A stretch of DNA of 64,000 nucleotides from NCBI RefSeq assembly GCF_004798865.1, contig NW_025335317.1, positions 28,295,535-28,359,534 of the forward strand. The letters run 5' to 3'. A program made the position numbers and the translations under genes. How positions within the stretch are numbered: the first letter of the stretch is position 1; each line of letters opens with the position of its first letter. Positions 24,833-35,596 of this stretch are shown one piece after another. This stretch comes from Varanus komodoensis (lineage: Eukaryota; Chordata; Lepidosauria; Squamata; Varanidae). The notes under the pieces are model-generated. The model searched no databases. It saw only the letters and a list, made by a program, of their open reading frames with translations, and was not told where the DNA came from.

Positions 24833-25285
24833 CCTCAAGGATTATCAGGGCACTGGAAACAAAGTCCTATGAGGAGAGACTGAAAGAACTGGACATGCTT
24901 AGCGTTCAGAAGAGAAGACAGAGGGGAGATATGATAGCACTCTGCAAGTACTTGAAAAGCTGTCACAAAACCAAAGGGCAGGATCTCTTCTTGATCATCC
25001 TGGAGTACAATAGAACAGAAAAATGGGCTCAAGTTACAGCAAGCCAGATTCTAGCTGGACATTAGGAAAAGCATCCTGGCTGTTAGAGCAATATGTGCAC
25101 TGGAGCCAATGACCTAGGGAGGTTGTGGGCTATCCCACACTGGATGCATTCAAGAGGGAGTTGGATGGGCATCTGTCAGGGTTGCTTTAACTTGGTGTTC
25201 TGCATTGATCAGGGTGTTGGCTGTGGGGGCCTTATAGGGTCCTTGCAACCTGACTGTGATTCTATGATTCTGTGATTCAATGAAG
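24833..25285 (+). mobile_element. CR1-type LINE 3' end, second subfamily
   Basis: Plus-strand sequence with a decayed C-terminal reverse-transcriptase frame ('agagactgaaagaactggacatgctt') that ends in a 'gattctatgattctgtgattc' tail, typical of CR1. It lies head-to-head with 24659-24832. Confidence 0.75.
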
Positions 25286-25383
25286 TGCTTTTAATCATGT
25301 GCGCCCCCACCTATGATCTGATGGTGGTGTCAAGAGTAGGCATAATTGAGCCCCTAAGATTGCTCTAACAAGAGGAATGGAGT

Positions 25384-25573
25384 GTGGGTTGTTCTTGAAC
25401 CATGGGTTGTTGATTAATGGGTTCGTGTGTTATCTGAACCCAGATGAGATAACAAACCATGGTGAACACCTACAGCTCACAGCCCAAGAGCAAAACATAA
25501 ATTCTCTTGGCTGATCAACACAACTGGATTCAGATGACATGACATGATAACTCATGGTTCAAGAGCAACCCAC
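25384..25573. mobile_element. Short palindromic MITE
   Basis: 21-base terminal inverted repeats with one mismatch (25384-25404 GTGGGTTGTTCTTGAACCATG; 25553-25573 is its near reverse complement), plus further internal inverted similarity. About 190 bases with no coding content. The superfamily is not assigned, and the target duplication is unclear. Confidence 0.6.
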
Positions 25574-26764
25574 ATGCAATGAATGTTCAACTCCTACTTA
25601 TGGGTTATCATGCTCTCTGAGCCCATACACGGTGTACTACTGAAAATCTTTTCTAGGAACAGCCCTGCCATTAGACAGTGCCAGCCTTTGCCTTGCCTCA
25701 GGCAGCATGTGCTTAGATGACAGCTACTCATAAGTGTTGGAGGGGAGCTCTTTGTGCCATGTGGCCTGCTCAGAGCCTTTTCAGGTGCTGTGCAGAATGT
25801 TGTCCCATCCTCAGTTTTAAAGACAAATTAATCTGGCTATCCAGTCCAATTGGCTTTTGTGCATTAGATAGAAAGGGGCATCTTCTTGTTATTTGCCCCA
25901 GCCAGCAAAGTATCTTGGGCCAGCCCTGGCCCTTGTAGACCCAGGGAAGCTAGTTAGCTATCTTTAGGCAAAGGATGGGCCCCTTGCCATCCAGAGCCAG
26001 AGGGCTCACCAGACAGATGCACAGTAAACCAACCGGTAGGACAATCAGGTCAATGTTCAGAGGCACTTGCAAAGCCCCATTGTACAATGTTCTGGGAAGC
26101 CGTTCCAGCCATTTTCTAAATCACAATACAAGTGGAGCCAGCATGATAAGTCCACAAATAAGAAAACTTTTTTGTAAGTTTGCAGGTACTAAACTTTTGA
26201 TTTGAATTCTATTCTCTGTTCTCAGAAAGGAGCTCTTTGATCTCTGATAAGGCCTCTTGTGCTGGGGCTTGGAGACATCTTAATCCTTTATTACATTGAA
26301 GAGATAAGGTTTATAATGCCAGAAATTCTTTCCCCTCACCTCATTTGATGAGTAACTGATTCACACAGAGAAAGTTAAGGCTAGAGATCAGATACACTGT
26401 GGAATGGTACAGTCCACTCTCCTTGACATCCACTCTTTCCAGACATTCCTGTCATTTGTATCGAATGACAGATATATCTGTACTGTTGCTGGAGGATACA
26501 AGGGGATGATTGGAGTGATCTTGTATGCATGTGTGTGTAGATAGACAGCAGGAACTGAGATAACATATGGGATAAAATAAAAAAATCCTCCCTCCTTCCC
26601 TGCTGCTTCTATAATAGCTATAGGTCAGGCTTGACCAGAAGGAAAGCTGGAGTGGGCTATATGTAGAGTTTGGGAACCATGACTTTTGGACTCCAGTTCC
26701 CATCAGCATGATAAATGGTCAGAGATGGTAGGAGATGTAGTCCTTATGGTTTGTTAAATCATGG

Positions 26765-26885
26765 GTTGCTGTATATGACAGAGGAGTGCAGGACATGGAA
26801 TAATCAATTCAAGCTGCAACAACCCAGGTTCAGGCTAGATATCAGGAAAAGCTTCCTCACTGTCAGAGCAATACACCGTGATTCT
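26765..26885 (+). mobile_element. Short CR1-type fragment
   Basis: Resembles the CR1 segment coding for 'LDIRKSFLTVRA', near the C-terminus (compare about 25045-25100). It is too short and diverged to give boundaries. Confidence 0.4.
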
Positions 26886-29124
26886 GTTGCCTTTTGTATA
26901 CTGGCCTGGTTCCTGTGCCTTTAATAGCAGCTTGCCAGATAGACATTTTGCTGACCAAGTTTTCCCCTACCTAACCATGACCGCCAGTTATCCCAATGTC
27001 AGGAAAGAGCCCTAGAAACAGCATTTCCCTATGTGGTTAAAAGCAGTCAGCAGTGGCAGATCTACGCAGTGCACCTCCATTTCTCAAGTTAAGCAGATTG
27101 CATTGTAAAGTCATGTCCAGTGTTTACATGTCACTCATGCAGGATATGTACAAATGTGGTATTATTTTTTAAAAGTATGGAGGCAAACATCCATGCATTC
27201 AATGCAGAATTCAGTGATGGAAGCAGATTTAACTCAGTTTATTTCTACCTCAAAAATGTATACCCTGCTGAATGGGATAGACTGTAATGCAGAGGGCTGC
27301 AGGGGAGAGGGATCCCCAAAAGGAATTGGGGACATATTCCACACAATGTGGGAGATCTTCCTTTCTTTTCATCTCCACCCCCATAACCTACCTCATTCAG
27401 CAGAATCCCCTGCTCTGTCAGAGTGCTGGAGGGACAGTTGTGGGAAGATGGTGGGAAATTGACTTCTAGCAGCTCAGCTCATGTGCCTAAAATTGGATCC
27501 CACCAAATGTTTGCAAAAGTGTGTATTATACAAGTAGAGTCAGTAGGAGGTTGAAAGCAAGTCAACCCAGCTTTTCCATTTCATGATGCCACAGAATTGA
27601 GCTTTGCCATTTCTGGATGGAATGTTTTCAGCATATTTTCAGTCTCAGACCCAAGGAGGATAGTAGTACAACTTTTTTTAACATTGCTGTGCTGCAACTG
27701 AATCATGTTAATCCTAATTTAAGAAATAAGAGATTACTTGCAAGGTGCTTGAGTGACTCAAATAATTTGAATGGATGTAGCAAAACTTTTAATATGTGGG
27801 AAACATAAAAATACACAAATGAAAAACAAAGAAGTGGGAATTTATTGACTAGGTACCTGCTTAATATAATCATCTAACATTCTGGTTCACCTGTTGCTTA
27901 TTTGATTAATATCTGTGCATGTACTATGATAGTAAACCAAAGTTGAACTGAAGGAACTGTCAGTTTTGTTCCCTTGAATACCTCTGGAATATATTCCCCC
28001 ATTATAGCATTAAAAGGCAGATTTTGGATCCCTTTGTATGCTAAACACTTTACAATTTAATCAATAAGGGCCCAGTTATGGCCTCCACACAGCGCCTGGT
28101 GGCCTTAGTGTTATTTGGAGTCTTAGCTCAAGGGTCCTGCAACCTCAGTCCTGGGTTTCTGAAGAGCCACTGTCCTGCTCCTTCTATCCAGTGCAAAAGA
28201 ACAAGCTGAAAATTGACCTCCGAGAGGAGGAACTGGAGTGTGCTGAGGAAGAGAGGAAGCTGTATGCTGTATCCAGTCAGTGTCCCAATTTCCTTTCCTC
28301 CCTCTTCATCACTTCATCTGATGACTGCAAATGACTGTCTACATGAAATGGGGGTATTGTGGTGGTGAAGATTCAGGTTCAGAGACTTATATGTACTGAA
28401 GGCAGAGAACCTGAGATTATGTCCTAAATTGCAAAATAGGAAGTCCCCATTTCTATTCTTATGTTCACATCAATTCACTGAATGGCCTTATCAAGCCACT
28501 CTCTCTGGTTCTGTCTCCCTGCTGCCCAATCTGCAGTAGAGGAAATATTAGTGACCTACCTTACAGGCTGTTGTCAAAATTTCAATTAGAGAATGCCTAT
28601 TAAACACTTAGAATACTTCAAAGTTCTGTAGAACTCATCACTTTTCCATACTGCTTGATTAGTTTCATGTTTGCATGCATGCTTACCTAAGTAAATGGTT
28701 CCATTTATTCCATGGAATTGATATGACAAAAACTTCTGCTTTTCAATTAAATACTTAAGAAGTTCTTGGGGCAGCAATTCCAACCTTTCCAAATGTGGGA
28801 AATACACCCAACTGTGGGGAAATGCACAAGAGCTGGGAAACAATTGATACTTAGGAGTAGGGGTGACAGGGAAGAGAGTGAATTTGACTCACCAGACAGA
28901 GATTCAGCTTCCCTGGCTTGCATAAAGAAACATAATATATTGCACTGCAAACACGGAAGATAGTTTGCCAATGGTGTTTTGCAAACCCAGAAATTAATTC
29001 ATGTTTTAATGTATCTGTGATGCAATAATTTCATAACTCTCTGAACAAAGTCTTTTGAACTCTAAAGCATAAGTGATCTTTCCCAACCATGTTTTAGACC
29101 ACTTTCTTCCAGATACTGTCCCTC

Positions 29125-29215
29125 TACCAAAAAGGAGGGGAGGTGTCTTGTGGCATCTTAAAAACTAACAAGTTTAGTCTTTCATGGACTGTAGCCCATT
29201 CTTCTGCAGAATGCC
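29125..29215 (+). repeat. Interspersed 'ggcatcttaaaaactaac' repeat
   Basis: 'tcttgtggcatcttaaaaac', 'taacaagtttagtctttcat' and 'gtagcccattcttctgcag' give the same family as 22590-22665 in the other orientation, just past the VENTX polyadenylation signal. Confidence 0.5.
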
Positions 29216-29320
29216 TTGTCATAATTTAAGCATAGGCGTTAGTTTGCATTCTTTCAAGCCAAACCATCATTTATATGACAAATGGAGACCCAAAGAGGTC
29301 TTTTTTTTAAATGAATGACC

Positions 29321-29326
29321 TTTATT
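29321..29326 (-). terminator. Polyadenylation signal of VENTX
   Basis: AATAAA on the minus strand, about 185 bases after the VENTX stop codon. It is the first canonical signal downstream, so the 3' untranslated region is probably about 200 bases, ending near 29300. Confidence 0.7.
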
Positions 29327-29510
29327 GACACTCATTGTACTTATATTAATAACATTATCCCACTCACCCCAACATGTCAGTGTCCTGTGCAAAATATCTT
29401 CACAGCATATATATCCAGAATCAAGGATCGCTGTACCTCTAGATCCTCAATGGAAGAGCAAATTTTAGTGCAAATCCTTCCATGGGTCATCAGCAGCCAC
29501 ACTTGTTGAC

Positions 29511-32116
29511 TCAGAGGGTCATGAAAACAGTTCTAGGGTCTTGGTATCCCATAAAGTAGGGCACATGCATTGGCCAGAGAGCACCTGGCTGCCCTCCGGA
29601 GGTGTTTCTTGGGTCAAGTATAGAAGCAGGCATTGGAGGAATGGTAATGCCAGAAGAAACAGCAGCTTCTCTCCTGCTGAAAGTCTGCTGGGGTGATGCA
29701 TAAACATAGGATAGATGCCCAGTCTGAGGTCCAAAAGGGAGAGGGCTGTAAAGTGGAAGAGCATGGAAAGGTTCTGGTCTCATCTCCTGCAGCTGGCGTT
29801 TCAGCTTCATTCGCCGGTTCTGAAACCATGTCTTGATCTGAGGAAAGGAAAGAACCAAAGATGAATGGACCACTATCCTTTATTAGGAGAGCAAGTGCCT
29901 TTTCTCACTCCACCAAGCAGTACTGGCCAGGGTTGTTAACATTTTTTTGAGCTATAAAAAGTAACGACAACTAACAACCTCTGTTATGTTAGACTGCAAT
30001 TCTAGACACACTTGTCTGAGAGAAAATCTCTTTTAATTCATTGGGGATGAGTAGGTATGCAGACTTCTGAGAAGATATGCACACAGATTGCACAATCAAT
30101 CTGAATTTCCAGAACTCGCCTTTAAACCTTGCTCAAGATCTTTCCCCCTCAAATCTCTTCCCCTGGCCTTGAAATATTACAATATTAACTTGATTAGATT
30201 ACAGTTCATTTACAACATAAACATTTAAGAACAAGACATAACAATAGGTCAGGTAACAATATACGGAATCAACAATATCAATATTATATTCACATTGCCT
30301 TTACATTCATAATGTAACTGTAACTAGAACTCAATTGAAAATTATTCAGCCCACCCAAAAGGAACTGGATGCCTTTCTTGCCTTTGGCTGATTATATTGG
30401 CCAGCTAAAGATGCTTGACAGCTTCTTTTCCCTTGAATTCATAGGCCTCCTGGCCTAGGGGGAGACCCAGTCTGACCTCTCACCTGCACCTCTGAGAGCT
30501 GCATCTTACTGGCCAGTTTACGTCTCTCCGCAGCACCCAGGTACTTGTGCCTTTTGAAGGAGCTCTCCAGGGTGCTGATCTGTTCCAGGCTGAAAGCGGT
30601 GCGTAAACGGCGGCCACTTGAACTTCGGCCACCTCTGTTGCCGCTTTCCTCTGCAGTATGGCCCTCCGAGAGGCTTCCCTCACCATCAGAGCCACCCTCT
30701 GTAGTGCTCCATGCCTGTTTGGGAGCAGCTAATCCTGCTGGCAGAGAAAGAAAAGAAGCAGATTAGGTAGGTGCGCCTCCTCGATATCTAAGGGAAAGGC
30801 AAGACTGTCCCCAAAGCTCTAGTACAGCAAGTGGAGCTTCAAGCATGCCCAGCCACAGAATATCAAAGATAGCCATGCTGTCCATAAGAAACAATCCAAA
30901 ATCCATATATTGTAATACTTTCATTATGCCAACCCAATCATTAAATAAAGCAAATTTTCAAGATCTCTGAGTCAATTTATCAGGCAGGATGTTACGAGAC
31001 ACAGGATGGGATGGGTATGCCCTGCTCATGCCTTCAGTCTGATCATACTTACATTGACTGAAGTAAGCTCAATTGTTCTAAGTGGAAAAAGGTAGTGGTA
31101 GGTGTTCATATATTTAGCAATCTTGGCTGTATTTACTCACAACACTTGAAAATGTTAGTAACTCAAATGCATTCCAAGCCCATCTCTCATTTTGGCCATT
31201 CTCCTATGTAGTGAGAACAAGTCCCATTGAATGCATTGGAGCTTCCCTTTTGTGTAAGCAAATTTAGGGCTTAGGCTGTGAATTTCAGTCATATCGTCCT
31301 TCCAGAGGTAAGCAATCAGCATCCAAGTTTACAGATGGAACTGAAATCCAGGGAATTTTTTAGTTTGAAAATTTGCATTGGTTTGTGTTAGGGAAAGAAC
31401 CTCAGCATCCCTCATCAAGATAAATGATGCAAGGTGGGCTACCTGTTCAGTGGACATTGTGTGGGAAAACACGAAGTAAAGCACACCCATAAAGTAGCCT
31501 GCGGCGGTCCGACGGCGCTTATCTGCCCTTTGATGTCTGGCACACCCATAAACTGATGCCCTACCCATGTAGGACTACAGATTCCATGATCGCCAACCAT
31601 TGGTCATGCTGGCTGGGACTGAAGGGCGCAGTACCCAAAAGATCTGGAAAGCACTGAGAAAATGTAAAGGGCAGGGGATATGTAGGGGGTGGCCTCCCCC
31701 AGTGTCCCTCCCCCGCGGCTACAGGCCCCAGCCTGGGCACAGTCCCAGCCCAAGTCAGGAGTGCCCAGCGCGAACCTTGATTCCGAGAAGGCTCCGCCAT
31801 GAACTCGCGGGGACAAACCGCAAGGGCGCACGGCGGCAGACGGACTCACCCTACCTGGGGCTAAGAGCGCCTCGTTCCGCGAGCGGGACAGCGGATCTTG
31901 GGCCCCGGCAAGGGCCTTTCCCGCGCTCGGCCTTCGCTCTCCCTCTGCAGGCCGGCCGCTGAGAGACGACGGAAGCGCCTGCAGCTGGACGTGGCTGCCG
32001 CCGGAGAAGGCGGACGAGGCGGCGGCCTCGTGGCCTGCCGCCCGGCCGCTCCGGGCGCGCGTGGTGGCCTGGCTGCTCTGGGAAAGCCATTCGACCGAGA
32101 AGGGGGCCTTCGTCAT
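29511..32116 (-). CDS. VENTX: VENT homeobox transcription factor, complete, 3 coding exons
   Basis: Coding exons are 31855-32116, 30484-30734 and 29511-29837; all junctions are GT-AG with phases 1 and 0, giving 279 residues and a TGA stop. The N-terminus MTKAPFSVEWLSQSS matches the start of Vent proteins, which fixes the ATG at 32116-32114 rather than an in-frame upstream ATG near 32293. Residues about 40-125 are Ser/Gly/Glu-rich and probably disordered. The homeodomain is about residues 128-187: Arg5 (R132), Leu16, Phe20, Trp48 (W175), Phe49, Asn51 (N178) and Arg53 are all present, and position 47 is Thr (KTWFQNRRMK), typical of the Vent class. The tail is Pro-rich and aromatic. Family knowledge: nuclear DNA-binding factors downstream of BMP and Wnt in ventral patterning and, in mammals, haematopoiesis. 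The neighbour KNDC1 on the same strand supports orthology. No disabling change seen; the function is inferred by homology. Confidence 0.93.
29838..30483 (-). other. VENTX intron 2
   Basis: Donor CAG|GTGAGA and acceptor CCTTTCCTCAG, phase 0, splitting the homeodomain just before helix-3 residues IKTWFQNRR. The middle (about 30160-30350) is AT-rich with no recognisable coding content. Confidence 0.8.
30735..31854 (-). other. VENTX intron 1
   Basis: Donor is CAG|GTAGGG, and the acceptor is a CAGCAG tandem (NAGNAG) in which either AG keeps the frame. Holds the intronic copy of the 33-nt repeat (31507-31539), a MITE-like piece at about 31567-31625 ('gactacagattccatg') and a 'tcccattgaatgcattgg' type repeat at about 31215-31250. 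No further exon seen. Confidence 0.8.
31507..31539 (+). promoter_or_regulatory. Intronic copy of the 33-nt inverted repeat
   Basis: This is the exact reverse complement of 32215-32247, about 315 bases inside VENTX intron 1. Identity stops abruptly at both edges of the 33 bases, so it looks like a discrete duplicated or conserved element. It carries the same CAGAC, TCF/LEF and GATA motifs in the opposite orientation. Confidence 0.6.
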
Positions 32117-32170
32117 GCTGCGCGGGCAGGGGCGGCCGGACGAGTGGGCACGCAGGCGGGCGGAGCGCCT

Positions 32171-32176
32171 CTTATA
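32171..32176 (-). promoter_or_regulatory. TATA-like box of VENTX
   Basis: The minus strand reads CCCTATAAGAGG, with TATAAG about 55 bases upstream of the VENTX start codon. If it works, transcription would begin near 32140-32150 and leave a very short 5' untranslated region. It sits in GC-rich sequence, and the proximal inverted-repeat copy (32215-32247) lies about 40 bases further upstream. Confidence 0.55.
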
Positions 32177-32214
32177 GGGCAGGCCCGGCCCCAGGCCAGG
32201 GCCGCGGGTGTCCG

Positions 32215-32247
32215 CAGACATCAAAGGGCAGATAAGCGCCGTCGGAC
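32215..32247 (-). promoter_or_regulatory. Proximal copy of a 33-nt inverted repeat (Smad, TCF/LEF and GATA-type motifs)
   Basis: This 33-base stretch recurs perfectly, in reverse complement, at 31507-31539 in VENTX intron 1. On the plus strand it holds, in order, CAGAC (Smad-binding element type), ATCAAAGG (reverse complement CCTTTGAT, TCF/LEF type) and GATAAG (GATA type), then a CpG-rich end. It is just upstream of the TATA-like box. The match is seen directly; the regulatory role is inferred from the motifs and from the known BMP/Wnt control of Vent genes. Confidence 0.6.
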
Positions 32248-32924
32248 GGCCGCCGGGCCCCTCGACCAAAGAGGCTCTTCGCACATTTTCCAAAGGCCCG
32301 GCGGGGCTGGCTCCATGCTGTCTGCCGATAGACCAGTTGACCCTGTTGTCAGCGATTTACAGTACCTGACACGTTATTTGTCCTTCCATGCAAATACCGC
32401 TCCTCACCCGCCTTTTGTGGAGGGAGCCGGCTTCAAAAGAGGCCATCGGCGGTTTCAGCAGCAGCGCCCTGGCCCGAGACGTGCGGCAATGGCCCTTTCG
32501 CTCGAATACACGCTTCGTGGACCGGCACGGCTGGGGCCGATGCATTCGTGCATTTCATCCTCTGCGAGGCAACCGCGGGTATCTTGCCTTAAAGGGCTGC
32601 CGAGGTCGGTGCACGGTTGCCGGCAGCGGGAGAAACGATTGCTTGGCTGTTGCTGCCCGGTCAGGTAGTGGTGGGGGTTAAACCGAACATACCCCACATC
32701 TCTCAGGTTTTGCTAGTGTCCACCAATGGCACAAGTCCACCTACCCCTAAGGAAGAACTAGGAAGGTACTTTTACTGTCAACAATTTTAAAAAAAATCTG
32801 AGGTACAAGGAACTGTTTTAGAGCAAAGGAAGGATGACCTGCTCTCCTCCCTCTTCCTTAGCCAAACCATTTCCCAACTTGTGTAATAATTGCTGTTGTT
32901 ATTGATCATTATTTATTAATGCAT

Positions 32925-33078
32925 TTATTTCCAACATTTTATTCAAGGAACCCAAGCCTAGTTCACATGGGCTTCCTCCTCTCTTTTTTATTCTCACAAC
33001 AACCTTATGGGGTAGGCTAGGGTCAGAGTTCATAGCGGGCCCAAAGTCACCCCACTCTTGCACTCAGATCACAGTAGC
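32925..33078 (-). mobile_element. SINE fragment, reverse orientation
   Basis: 'ttattctcacaacaacctta', 'ggggtaggctagggtcaga' and 'gggcccaaagtcacccc' are the reversed SINE body. It ends against the ATC/AGC trinucleotide tract. Confidence 0.6.
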
Positions 33079-33081
33079 TCT

Positions 33082-33138
33082 CCATCATCATCATCATCAT
33101 CATCATCTTCAGCAGCAGCAGCAGCAGCAGAGCAGCAG
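33082..33138. repeat. Compound ATC / AGC trinucleotide tract
   Basis: About nine ATC units followed by about eight AGC units, next to a reversed SINE fragment. Not in a gene. Confidence 0.9.
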
Positions 33139-33904
33139 TGTAATAGTACATACCTCCATTCCTTCCAGGAACTTGTAAGCTTCCATAATTCTTGCTCTAT
33201 GTTTTATCAGAAACCATCTCCTGGTTGATTAGATGGAGATATTGTGCCTGTCCCAAGATTACCCCATAAACTTTATGTCTGAATGGGAATTTGAATCCAG
33301 CTCACCTTGAGCCTGATCCAATCACCACATCACAGTGATTGTCTGCAGTACGAGGGAAAGGGAGCCAGAATGAGTCATATTTCTTCCATGTTTGTTTTTT
33401 CTCTCAGGGAAAAGAATATTATAGGAAACAGATGAATTTTCAATATTTCCAGGATATTAATTTCACACTGGTTCCCTCTCTCCCTCCCTCTTCTTTAAGC
33501 TGTTACTTACACTACACAATATAAGCTACAATAATGATAACACTGGAAAAGTTTTCAGTGGACATTTAGTTCAACTTTCTGCCACCATATTTCTTGTTCA
33601 GGAGAATGGGAGTTTCAAGGGAAGAACTGAAAAATGTATTCAAGCTTTTCCAGCTAATGGGATGAATGAAGGCAAACAAATAAACGTTTAATCCAGGCAA
33701 GGCAGGTGTGTGCCTTTGCTCTGTTGAGAGGCAGATGAGAGAACGGGGATTCAGTGTTTGCTGGATGGTATAAAACCTGGACCTACAGTTTGGGTGCACG
33801 ATTGGATTCACCCCTGAACCTGGATGCCTATGGCCTGTTGGAGGCCAGGAGTAAGTTTGTATAGCTGTGGCTAGTACATCAACTGAACTTCTTCTCAGAA
33901 AGGG

Positions 33905-34095
33905 GTCAGATCTTGCCATGGTCCCACATGCCTTTGGTTACCTGCATTTTGGAGCACTGGAATGTGATCTATGTGAGTCTACCTTTGGAAACTGTCCAGA
34001 AATATCAGCTGGTTAAGAATGCGGTAGCCAGACTGTTGATGGGAGCTGATCACAGGGAGCCTTTGACTGTTCACTACTGGTCTCTTGGTAATATC
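33905..34095 (+). mobile_element. L2-type LINE fragment
   Basis: A short stretch with 'YQLVKNAVARLLMGADHREP', matching the L2 'QLVQNAAARLLTGTRRHEH' region. About 190 bases. Confidence 0.6.
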
Positions 34096-35214
34096 ATCCT
34101 ATTATTTTAATTTTATCCCCATTTCCTACAAAAGTATTCAAGGCAGCTCTTAGCTACAAAATATGGCAGACATCAGCCACATTGTTCAATCCAAGACAGG
34201 GTTAGGCATTGTAAGCTACATTTAAGCAGGCTGGGAGTTCTAGCCCTTATCTGGTCAAAACTGGCAGAAGCATGTCTAATTCTGTGATAATCTGTAGTTG
34301 TCATTAATAAAAACTGTGTGGCAAGACAGCTACCTCTCATTCCTTCTGTGTTATCTCACCAAGTGGAGATGGAAATATTTCCAAAATTTAGCACCTGAAC
34401 AGAAATATATGGAACAAGAACTGATATGGTGAAAATGAGCACTTTTGGAGTGCTTTACCTATACTTTCTAATCATGCTTTGTAACAGCCTTGGAAAACAT
34501 GTCTGGACAGTGCATGTCAGTCATTCTATAAATGCTTATTTTCATTCTATCCCTCCTTAAATAGATATCATATCCCTAACTCTCAGAGCAGATTAATGAA
34601 GGGTTCTTTTTGTCTGCCTCTCTCCTTTTAACATGTAGGTTCCCCATTATGTGATTTAGGTTTACAAATAAAAGGAGTTAACTCGCACTTTGTTTAACTG
34701 TTCAACCATAGATTAATCTGTGCTAAGCAGCATTGGGAGTATCTTGCTGGATCTAATCAAGGTCTAGCATTGTTTGCAAAAATCTTAAAAAGCAGCAGAC
34801 AGGAGAGAGCACACTAGGAATTGACCAGTGAGTCAGTTGCACAACATGGTTTAACTTCTACAGATCTTGCTCTAGATGGAAGGCTGCAGCTGAGAGGTTG
34901 GGAAGGGGGATTAACTGAGTTTGTGCTGAGCTGCGAATTAAACCTGAGCCTTCCATTAAACAAGAGGCTTCAAATTTTAAACTGCTTTATAGCATTATAT
35001 CAATCCCTATAGTATACCATATCAAGATAAATATTAAAGGTCCAATGGAGTTACTCATTAAAACTCCATTCTGGATATCAGCATCTCTATACAACATAGA
35101 GGGTGACTTGTTTTTCAGAAGTTTTGGACTGGAATTCGCAGCAGCCCTAGCTACTTAAAACCGTTACTGAGAGATCATGGAAGATGAAGCCCCAAATATC
35201 TGGAGGCCTATTTG

Positions 35215-35594
35215 TTTGTTTGTTTAAAGCTTTTCTAACCCATCCACTACAAACATCTCAGGATGCCTTACAATAACAACACAGCATCCAACAGTTAATA
35301 TACTTTAGTTAAAATCAATTAAACATTAGAATAGCAGGAAAATAAAAAGGGTTTTACTTGATGCTGAAAAGAGTACAATGTTGATACTAGGCGAGCCTTT
35401 CTGGGAAGCTTATTCCATTGTCAGGGCATCACCACAGAGAAGACCCTCCTCTGGGTACTCTCCCTCCTAATATCCTTCAAGGAGGGCTCCCAGAGCAGGG
35501 CCTCTGCCTCAGATCTCAAGGGGCGGGGGGGGGGGAGGCACATAGGGAAGAAGGAGCTCCTTCAGGTATCCTGGACCCAAGCTGTTTAGGGCTT
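35215..35594 (-). mobile_element. Retroposon 3' region, relative of 13946-14310
   Basis: Starts with TTTG repeats and 'ggatgccttacaataacaac', continues 'aaagggttttacttgatgctg' and 'actaggcgagcctttctggg', and contains an 11-G run at about 35525. It abuts a CR1 copy at about 35597, so one may have inserted into the other. Confidence 0.5.
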
Positions 35595-35596
35595 TG

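Larger units (their letters stand above)
25600..29300. other. Non-coding stretch downstream of VENTX
   Basis: No gene recognised. It has short CR1, SINE (about 28490-28570) and MITE-like pieces, and a short charged open frame at about 28195-28320 that is probably chance. Confidence 0.5.
31700..32690. promoter_or_regulatory. CpG island over VENTX exon 1 and promoter
   Basis: This block is dense in C, G and CpG, unlike the AT-rich surroundings. It covers exon 1, the TATA-like box and about 500 bases upstream. Long open frames occur on both strands here, as expected from GC-rich DNA with few stop codons. Confidence 0.75.
32700..35210. other. Spacer upstream of VENTX
   Basis: Contains the SINE fragment, trinucleotide tract and L2 fragment listed separately; the rest is unique AT-rich sequence. 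No UTF1-like coding sequence was seen. Confidence 0.5.

Noticed and set aside
28195-28320. Short charged plus-strand frame (KIDLREEELECAEEERKLY)
   Set aside because: Only about 40 codons, no splice-bounded exon or known match; probably chance in purine-rich DNA.
1-29300. ADAM8, the next gene past VENTX in human
   Set aside because: No metalloprotease HExxH motif or disintegrin-like Cys pattern was seen; the gene may lie beyond the window or be absent.
31604-31854. In-frame continuation of VENTX exon 1 past its donor
   Set aside because: The CAG|GTAGGG donor at 31855/31854 joins in frame to exon 2 with the homeodomain; the read-through sequence is intronic.
31898-32668. 256-codon plus-strand open frame over the VENTX CpG island
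   Set aside because: Antisense to VENTX exon 1, low-complexity Arg/Ala/Gly composition and no domain; explained by GC-rich DNA lacking stops.
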